A DNA stretch of 64,000 nucleotides from Monarcha castaneiventris obscurior (taxonomy: Eukaryota; Chordata; Aves; Passeriformes; Monarchidae): NCBI GenBank assembly GCA_026261815.1, contig JAMPIT010000348.1, forward strand, positions 372,001-436,000. The letters run 5' to 3'. The notes under the pieces are model-generated. The model did not search any database and was not told the DNA's origin. It worked only from the letters and a program-made list of their open reading frames with translations. The position numbers were made by a program, and so were the translations under genes. This document shows positions 55,381 through 64,000 of this stretch, in pieces. Each line of letters starts with the position of its first letter. Position 1 is the stretch's first letter.

Positions 55381-58300
55381 GCTCATCGCTAGGATACTTG
55401 GTAAGGTTAAATCAGTGTAGCTCTAAGTAAGTTTGTTTGTTTAGGCTGCACTAATTGCATCTAATTTAACTTTCCATTTCAGACAATTTTAGTTTTTAAA
55501 TTAGGGTGGCATTGCTGTGCTTGTCATCCAATTGCATTCATTTACATAACTATCCTTGTGTGCATATTTTGAGAGGGCGAAAAGGAAAATTAATTAGTTA
55601 ATTTAGGAAAGCCCATTAGAAACTGGTTTTGCCTGTTCACTTTTATCTCTCAGGTTGCAAATTTTGAGATTCTCAGCTGCCTCTGCTGTTCTAGGGACAG
55701 TCAAATTACATCCCCCTCAACAGCAGTTAAGACAGGTTAAATAAAATCTATGTAACTCTGCCTGGGTCTGCTTTTGGAGAAGGATCAAACCACAAAGGTT
55801 TCAAATCAGCACCTGGTATCTCTGTGTGCATGAAAACAAAGGCACCGGGGCAGAGAGGAATGGCTGTGGAACAGGTTAGGGCTGAGGCTGAAGTTTGAAT
55901 TTTAAGGTTTACACATCCTCAGGGATGCTGGTCCTCCTTCTGACACGTGAGTCTGAGGGAGAGTCCCACCAAAATAAATGTTTTTCAGGCTACTGAAAAT
56001 GCCACAGCCTTTATTGGCTGCCCCAGGAAGGGGCTTTAATACCCTTTTAACTACCTGCCCTTAAAGCTTAGCTATAGGCAGCGTGTTTCTGCTCCTGCCG
56101 CAGATCTCCAGAACATCAGAGAGAAGCCTTCTGCCCTCACAGTGACCTGTGGTGTTATTTCAGTGTTTCTGTAGCGAGTAGGACAGAGGCATCTGTGTAG
56201 TTTTCTAAATCTGTGGCAAAACATAATGCTTTAATTGGCTGTCCTTTGTTCCAAACCAAGCTTTTTAAAATGTTTTAGTCATTAGGAGGTTTAGAGGTTT
56301 GAACACCAATTACTCACGTGCCTGCAGACCCAGGTGGAGCTAAAAAATACCCAAATGAATCCCCTTGCCTGGCTGTAAGAGCTGTTTGGCAGCAAAAGCC
56401 AAGCGGTTTATCAGAACATTAGGGTATGCAAATGAGCAACTAGATTCACCTCATCTCACTAGGCAGGCAGCTGCAACCAGCACAGACTCAGTGTAAGGAT
56501 ATTGATGGGAAAAACACGTTACTTCGGTTATTTAAAGCTAGCATTATGCACCGTAATTGCAAAACACTTCTACTGCACCTTTTAGTCTGTTTTTCTGCTG
56601 GTGGAGAGAAAACAGTGCAATGATTTTAATAAAAATGGTTGGGCTAGATGTACCATCAGCAATTTAGTTATCAAATGATTCTAAATACCTCTCAGCTCAT
56701 GAGAGATGCTGATTGCATTTGTTCTGCAAGAAGGTATAAAGGGTTCTTGCTGAATTTTTACTGTAGCTTGGGGAATTTAAAGAAAAAAGTGTTGCCATGG
56801 AAGCAAGTAAACAAAACTGCAGTGTTCTGGTTCTCCCTCTAGCCACCGTGTATACACCTGCATTGAAGGCAGGGGAATGCCCTGGGTTTCGGGCAAACTT
56901 GAAACCAAATCTTAAAAATAAAGAAACTGTGCGATGAGGTAGGTCTTGCCCACTGACCATTCTACTAATTAGAAAATAAAGACAATAAATTAGATGCTTA
57001 ACCACCTGTCAGTCACGGACAGAGCTCAGGGCTTTTAGTAATGCTGTTATTTAGTTCTTTTTCTTTCCTTTGGGTGCTTCAGGTCCCAGTAACCAAGGAA
57101 GGTCCTCCAAGAGTGAAGGTACATCTCAGATGTGGAGAAACCTCTTTAACCAGGGGAGGACGATCCCAGGGAGTTGTGTCCCCCCTTCCTGGATGGCCCA
57201 TGCTTGGGATTCCCCAGGCCAGGTGGTCCTGCCCCACCCTGCAGCTCCCCTGGCCCCATCCCTGTGGATGGCAGGTATTGGTTAATACCCCAATTCCAAA
57301 CCAAAGCTTTTACTGCCATCAGTGAAGGCTTGGATCTAATGCCACATTTTAAAACAAATATTAATGTACTGGAGGGTATCATCACCATTTAGTTCAGCAA
57401 CTCACAAAGGTAGACGAATGACTGCAGATAAGAGCAATTCAATCATTGTTTTGAGAAATTTCAAAGTAATTGGATTGACAATGGTCCCTAGAGGTGCATC
57501 TATTTCTTCCCAGTGTATATATAGATACATAAAACCAAAATTATTTTGCCATTATTTCCAATGAGATTTTTCAGCATGACCTAAGGGACTTACTAGTGTC
57601 TTATTAATAGTTTCAAGGAAATTAGTACCTAATAAAGACCACTGGGAGCTATTACCCAAGAAACATTGGTAAGAAATATAGTGCCATTAAAAAATAAATT
57701 CCCCAAGCAAAATTGTTAATTTCACTAGAGAAGCATTTTCATTGGTTAGATTGATCTGAACTGAAACATTTTGTTGGGAGGTTTTGTTTGGGGTTTTTAC
57801 TTCTGCCTGTGCCTGAGATTTTTCCTTGCAATACTTTATATAGTGCATCTCCCTTTTAAAACAAGCACCTTGAACACTTGTGGAGCTGTCTGTACATCGG
57901 TCCCCTCCTTATTCCAGTGGCAGTGACTTTGTCCAGCTTTGTCTCCACTGCTGCTGCTCATCAAGCACCTCCTGACATGGGTATGTACTGCACCATGGGA
58001 GTCACTTGCTGGCCCTGTGTCAGGGAAGAAGTGAGTTAATTCAGGGAGCTCAGCCCCCAAGAAAGAATGAAAGAGTTAAAGTACATGAACTCTACTTCCT
58101 GTGTTCCCCACAACATTTTAGAGGCGCAATTTAAGGTGTATGTGCTGCAAAACAAGAGAGCGCAGATCTCTGAACTGATGGTGTGATTGTGCTTTTTGTT
58201 TAATAGTTGGCTTTTCATCTGAAGACTGGCTCTTACACTGCGGCTACCAATGTGCGGGAATTTCTGTCTCATGGAAAAACATCTGCTCTTATGCTGAGGC

Positions 58301-60461
58301 CCTGCATCAATGCACCCTGTGTCGTACACATTCCCCTGCCCCTTTACTTTAGTTTTCCTTCAGCACATGCCGAAGTTTCCTTCTTCTCATAAAGCCTGGG
58401 GCATGTCCTCTGCTGCTCCCAAATCCTCACTCTCCTTGGACCCTGATCATGGTCACTGTAGCCAGTGACTGTCACCTCCCCAGCAGCCCCTCTTTGCTGC
58501 TCATCAGTGAGGTCCAGCTCTGCCTGTCCCTGCTTGGTTCAGGAACTGAACCCACTCCATCCCTGACACACTTCAAAAATCCCCTGATGGCTCCTGCTCT
58601 GCTTCATTTCCCTCCCATCCAATGCCAGAGATGTTGAAGTCCCACAGGAAAAACAGGGACAGCAGCCAGAGGCTGGTGGTCAGTAGCAGTCTCCACAGTG
58701 TCATCTGTCCCCTGCTCTCTTTTCCAGCTCTGCCTCAGCCCTGTACTACTAAAGCGCTCAAAGAAGTGCTTGTCATGAAGCAGCACATCTGTGCTGTAGA
58801 GAAAAAAAATCATCACTCTGCTCAGATGCTCCTTGGGCTTTTGTGCAGGCTGATGCGGTTTCCACAAGAGCCTGCAGAGTGCTGCCACCTTCATAGCTCA
58901 ACACAGACCAAAACCCTCACAAGAAAACATCCCAGGCTGGATGCAGGACACATCCCTGCCTTGCCTGATCCATCATAAGCCACCGAGTACACAAAGGAGG
59001 CAAAAAATTAATTCTGATCTGACAAAAGGATTCTGAATCTTCCCAGAGCCACACTCCACTGAGTTCATAAATTCCAACAGGATTATGAAATATTTTGGGA
59101 CTGTCCCTAGCATAAGGTGGGGGGCCTGTGCCATTTGTTATAACAAAGAACAAGGACAACTATCATTCCTTTTGAAATAGTTATCTCAAAAGCCCTTTGA
59201 AATACTGTTCTTAATTACTGAAACACAGCTTAAAATAGAGAAAAATTATCATAATCAGTTAAATGCCAATGTTTCTCACCAATTATTTGACAAAAGCTAA
59301 TGAACTAATTGAAATATCTCAGATTGTTTTTATCAGCCACTATTGCTAGTCATTCTCATTTACATAATTCAAACTATCATTTAAAAAATCATTTAAAAAT
59401 GTTGCAAGTTTATTGCATAGATGATGAAGTTCAAGCCTTCGTTCTCCTGAAGGGCGAATGTCAGGGCTTCTCCCTGTAAACAAGGCTGTGATATGTTTTC
59501 TTGGGTGTCCAGCTGACCTAATTAAAGTTTATTGAACTGTTTCTTTTTGGAAGCATAAAGCAGGAACAAATAACACAATGTAATGCTACGAATGCTCCTC
59601 TCCTGCCACTGTCCTTCCCCATTCAGGCTCTTCTCTGGGCCAAGGTATAACTTTCTTTTTAGTAAAACCCCAAATCTTTTCATGAATTCCCGGGAAGTTC
59701 AGTCATAGTGGCTTTGTCTCCAGTATGTAACTCTGCCTCACACCTTTCCTTCAGCAGCTGGCATGCATTGCTCCTTGACCCCATGAACCTTCTGTTCCTA
59801 TGCCTAAGGATGACACAGTCTCTCTTCTCTGTAGAGGGCCCTGTTTGGGTGGACAGTGAAGTGATGACCCATGAAAACTTCTGTCCTGGACTAGACAGCA
59901 ACAGCCACCAAGTTCTGGAGTTCTTTGTGTCAGAAGCGACCTTTGGAGGCAGCTGCTGAAGCTGCCATGTCACAGCCAAGCCAACAGGAGCAGGCAGTTG
60001 CCCAGGATGAGGGTCCCACAGCCTTTCCAAGCAACCTTCCTGGCTGTGGGGAGCAGATGAGGCCTCTCTTCCCTGCTGCCATGTCCCTCCTGCCACGCTC
60101 CTAAGATGTGTTGGGGAAAAGCCCCTCATCCTTCTCCTCACCCAGGTAACAGCCACTGCCTTCCCCATGTGCCCATCTCTGACTCCCCACCAGACACTGT
60201 CCCCTCATGGCACTGGGCATAGTCCAGGCTCGAGGTACCCAACATTCCCTGCACTGGTGGAGCCCCAGGCCAGACCTTGGACTGTCAGAGCTGTTGGAGA
60301 TGTGCTGGGAGCAGGCAGGGATCCCTCCACGAGGCATGTACTCCAGGAGTGCATGCCTCTGGCTGCATTCCTGGTCCCACAGCCCAGCTGACAGGCAATT
60401 GGCTACCCTTGCTGCAAGGCCACAGGCATCCCCTTGTGATAGACAAATAGACATTTCTGGG
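55381..60461. other. Intergenic sequence, no gene seen
   Basis: Short ORFs on both strands without motifs. The more GC-rich parts (57060-57300, 58390-58980, 59690-60450) could be old repeats or gene remnants, but nothing is recognisable. Confidence 0.45.
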
Positions 60462-60978
60462 TGTTACATGCCACTGTTGGTATTGAATTGGGGCGCGGGA
60501 GATTGATGGGTTGATGTTGCGATTGTATGGGTATAGTGTTGCAATGTGAACGCTAGATGGACCTGTAAATGAAGGGATGCAGTGAGTTTGGAAAAGGGGG
60601 TGAACATTCTAGAAGGTGACTTCATGCACGTGCAGTCAGCATTTTGAACTGTGGTTGGCTAAAGAGCTGACCAATCGCATGGCGTTTCAAAGAAATGATT
60701 GGACAGGAGAGCTCTTCGCTAGAGACTAATCAGAGCCCTGGAAACGAGCCAATCATAAAATGGATTCAAAGCGCACCAATCACAGGCTGACAGACGACAT
60801 AAAAACTGTTCTGAGGCCCTGCACGAGGGGAGTGGTGTGTTCTGGTGTGTCACACAAGTTTTGGCTTTTACTCTGGCTTGTTGTGTGAAGGCCAGGCTTA
60901 TCTTGGGCTCCCACTCTCAGTTGTTAATAAATAAAACTAAGTGCTCCCTGTATGAAAGTCCAAGCCTCGTTTTTAACA
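60462..60978 (+). mobile_element. Probable solo LTR with TGTTA...TAACA ends
   Basis: The 517-bp segment has 5-bp inverted ends (TGTTA, TAACA). It carries several CCAAT-type boxes (GACCAATCG near 60679, AGCCAATCAT near 60749, CACCAATCAC near 60775), a TATA-like CATAAAAAC near 60798, and AATAAA at 60926-60931. This is an ordered U3-R-U5 layout. No target duplication is visible. Confidence 0.65.
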
Positions 60979-61039
60979 CCCTCATGCCCACCTCCTGGGG
61001 TCACTGGGCCAGCTGGTGAGCCAGGGAAAAGGGCTGAGA

Positions 61040-61440
61040 CCGGCTGGTGGAAAAACCTACGCATTTGACAATGTATCTTCTGACCTCTAATGGAAAAGCC
61101 TCTCCCACAAGCCCTTGCAGTTGGAATGTAATCTTACCCCCAGACCCTGTGAATGTAAAATTACCTCTCCCAGCAGCCTGTGTGGCTGCTTCCTGCCCAT
61201 GTCCCTTGCCCTGCCCCTTCCTCTGCTCATTATCTCAGTTCCTTGGCCCCGCCTCTGTACTGCTCCTGTGCCCTCAGATCACAGGGCCCTCCTGTGCCCA
61301 GTAAAAGCGCCCCAGCCACGTGGCCTCATTCTCTTCGCGTGCTCACTTCACCTGCTCATCCCTGTGAATGAAATAAAACCAGCTCCGTGGAATTCCTGGG
61401 CAGCGTTGGGCCCTCCTTGACTCCTTATCTCTGGTAATAT
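61040..61440 (+). mobile_element. LTR-like promoter/poly(A) segment
   Basis: A GC-rich stretch leads to CCAGTAAAAGCGCC (TATA-like, near 61299) and then AATAAA at 61372-61377, spacing typical of an LTR R region. Ends are not defined. It directly follows the LTR at 60462. Confidence 0.4.
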
Positions 61441-62691
61441 TGAGCTATCCGGCTTAAGGTGTGGGGTTGTACCACCAGTGCTTCCAGCTGCGCAGGGCAG
61501 AACAAGGGGCATGCTAACAGCTTAAGACTGTACCCAAATCGCTTCCCTCACGAAGCAGTTTGGGGAACACAGCAGCCACCTCTGACCACCCTATAACCTC
61601 CAACAACCTTTTTTAAATTTATACCCACCCTGGTGCAGAGCCTCTCCAGCACATCTGCGTTCCCAGCATGCCTGCCCACCCCCGGAGCCTGTGCTGCCCA
61701 GGGCACGCTACAGCACTGCCCACGCTGGGTTTCTGTCCATCTCCAGCCTGTCAAAGCCCCTGAGGGGACGGTGCGCGCTGTGGGAACACCTACCTGCTGG
61801 TGGAGTGCTTCTGCTCCCATCAGCACTGGGCTTCGGTGATGCTGCTCCAGCACAGACCAGTGACAGCCTCCCGGAGGGCTTTATGCCCGTGTCACATTCA
61901 AAGCACCTCCCTGGTGACTGCCACCCTGTGACTGTCACCCACCCCGCAGGATTTTATGGCTCCTGAGTGACTTGCAATATTTTCTTACCCAGATTTGCCA
62001 CCAATTCTCCTCTTACAAGGCCTTTGACACTAGGAAAAGCACACCAAGTGCCAAATCTCACTCCTGCCATTCCCAGATACCCTCACTGCAACTCCACCTC
62101 CTGGACATGTTCAAGGAAATCATCCCAAGTTCTTCCATCAACATCTACTAAGAGGTTACCACAAAGGAGAGAAAATCCCACCTGGTAGAAATGCCAATTC
62201 CTTTTCTTTCAGCACAAGACCAGAATTTCTTTGTTACTTAGAGACTTTGATCAAGTGGAAAAAGTCAGCCCTTGATTTCTCCTGGCTTCAATGTCCATCC
62301 ATGTGCATTCCAAAGGAAGAATTACTGTTCAATTAAAAATAACAAAAACACATGCTTTTGGTCCCTGCAATGGCATTTAGGGCTGTTTTCTTCTTTTTTC
62401 TACAGTATATACCACTGCAAGTAACAACTTGAAAACATTCAAATGCATCAAGGCTGGCAGTGCTACCTCGCTGCCTTTTGAAATACAGTTGACAAAATAA
62501 AGGTTGTGTCAGTCATAATTTTCTCTAGTCATAGACACTAAGCCATAATATTACAAGTTTTAAATATATCCTGGATCACATAGTTTGATAGACTGACATC
62601 CAAGAACACTGTTGCCTTCGAAAAATAAAAGAACCAATATTTTTGACAAACTTTACTCCTCTTCCAATGTTCCATATACTAGTCAAAAAGC
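61441..62691. other. Intergenic sequence, no gene seen
   Basis: Motif-free ORFs only. Confidence 0.4.
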
Positions 62692-63070
62692 TGTTTGTTT
62701 ATAAGGATCTGGGTGATGCTCTGTTTACCCTTTCTGCTCTTACCTTACTGCTTTTCTGATCCCATATTGTTCCCTCCCCCTTTCCCTTGTCCCTAGCCCT
62801 GGTCACTCCCTAGGGTTCTCCCTATTGGGTCCTGTACCCCAACTCTGCCCATGTACCGCCCCTGAGCCCCCCAGAAAAAGCCCCTGCACCTGGACCACGA
62901 GGTCTCTCTGCCTCATTGCTGGGGGGTTGCTGGGGCAAGATGTAACTATTAAAAGTCCTCTGAAACCCCCGATAGAGAGACCCTTCTTGCCTCCTTTGCC
63001 ATCACTGTGTTGCAGAGCTGGTAGCTAGCCAGAGGAAAACTGCAGAGCCGTCCGAGATGGACTACGGGAG
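62692..63070 (+). mobile_element. Possible LTR fragment
   Basis: A pyrimidine-rich upstream part is followed by GCAAGATGTAACTATTAAAA (62936-62955) and a GC-rich tail, resembling a U3-R-U5 layout. Ends and target duplication are not found. Confidence 0.3.
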
Positions 63071-64000
63071 GGCAAAATGGTCGCACTGCCCTAAGCAGCT
63101 CTGCTGAGCTCTCAGGGAAAGCTGCAGCTTGCTAAACTAAACCTGGCAGTGCAACAGATCTGATTCCCTGGAAACCATCCACGTCAAAAAACAAACAGCT
63201 GTGGAGATCAGTGAAAAACATGTTTTGATAGGAGTTGTTTGTTATAAAACCTAGGGTGTTGTAATAAGCATACTTTGGAAATATATAAAAAGTGGAGAAA
63301 AACTCTAGTTCCCCCTCTGTGAAGCAGCAGTTACTGCAGAGTAATGCTCTGGAGCCCCAGGCACAATGTTGCTATGCTGGGAACCTGAAATAAAAATTTC
63401 TGTCCACATTTTTTGTGATGTGATTTTTTGTGATGTTTACTATACAGGTTTGTGTGTGACCTGCTATACAGGTCTGGCACACGAGTTCCTCTCCACAGTT
63501 TAATGGCCTGAGGTATATCAGCTGTTTAACTGTGTTGTCCAATTTCATAAAACACCCAAGAATTATGAAAGATCCAGCCTGTAGTTCTGGAAACTGGTGT
63601 GAAACAATTTAGGTAGCTGAGGCTGGTCTGGCTGTATTAAGTATAGTTACATCCACTACTGCAATATCTTTTTCTTCTCCCATGTCTACCAGCAATAATC
63701 ACAAAATATTTCCATTTACAGTACCCCGGATGAAATACATTTCATGCTTACTTGGTTTTGATTTGCTCAGGAACTCCTTGCAGGTTTAATTTAGAATCTC
63801 CTTTAGTCAAAGTGAGTTTTCCTCTCAAGTTAACAAATTTTGGATTTCTCCTCAGCTCCCGAATTTTGGAACATTTTCTGAATAATTCTGAAGAGAAATT
63901 TACGTGCTGTCTTATTTTAGACAGAAACAGGTTAATCGCTAGCAGAAAAAAGGTACAGGGAACTCAGAAAACAAGTTAATAAGGACGTTTCACTTTTTCG
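63071..64000. other. Intergenic sequence, no gene seen
   Basis: Nothing recognisable. A short duplicated word (TTTTTTGTGATGTGATTTTT near 63409) is the only structure noted. Confidence 0.45.

Noticed and set aside
1..64000. tRNA, rRNA, CRISPR arrays or bacterial operons
   Set aside because: None seen. Splice signals, CR1 ends and LTRs mark this as vertebrate nuclear DNA.

Overview
This looks like an intergenic to gene-poor stretch of a bird genome, probably a songbird. The signs are CR1-type LINE 3' ends, several avian-style solo LTRs, long polypurine/polypyrimidine microsatellites, eukaryotic splice signals and a GC-rich CpG-island first exon. Nothing resembles a prokaryotic layout. Species and chromosome cannot be fixed from the sequence alone.

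Left part (1-11 kb): a minus-strand heat-shock-factor-like gene, closest by eye to the HSF5 type. Exon 1 (545-1565) carries the HSF DNA-binding domain followed by about ten degenerate repeats of roughly 20 residues, and a phase-compatible exon 2 lies at 104-291. The block holding exon 2 recurs at 9254-9642 with 3 differences in 389 bases. There it continues into exons 3 and 4, a stop codon and a poly(A) signal, but without a visible exon 1. A partial tandem duplication of this gene is therefore present. Between the two blocks lie AT-rich minisatellites and a second duplicated exon-like cassette (6310-6388 and 7939-8019).

Middle (27.15-37.28 kb): a complete endogenous retrovirus of gammaretrovirus-like (class I) organisation. 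It has 543-bp LTRs, a tRNA-His-type primer site, gag and pol in one frame separated by a UAG, and an env with a CWLC motif and a CX6CC transmembrane subunit. Four in-frame TGA codons interrupt it (one in gag, two in pol, one in env), with no frameshift. The unusual part is the 1.6 kb between pol and env. It holds two cysteine-rich ORFs (33179-33832 and 33903-34466) that share cysteine spacing and an ungapped C-terminal motif, so they look like tandem paralogues. Simple gammaretroviruses have no genes there. The env leader also carries an arginine/lysine-rich motif followed directly by a strong splice donor, an arrangement reminiscent of the Rec/Rem type of export regulator. Together these suggest a complex-type gamma-like retrovirus with its own accessory and regulatory genes.

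Right part (37-64 kb): no host gene is recognised. The sequence is a mosaic of CR1 tails, solo LTRs (one of them, 54430-55375, has a perfect 5-bp target duplication), simple repeats and unassigned sequence. (CCCCT)n at 25.9 kb and its reverse complement at 39.5 kb flank the provirus.
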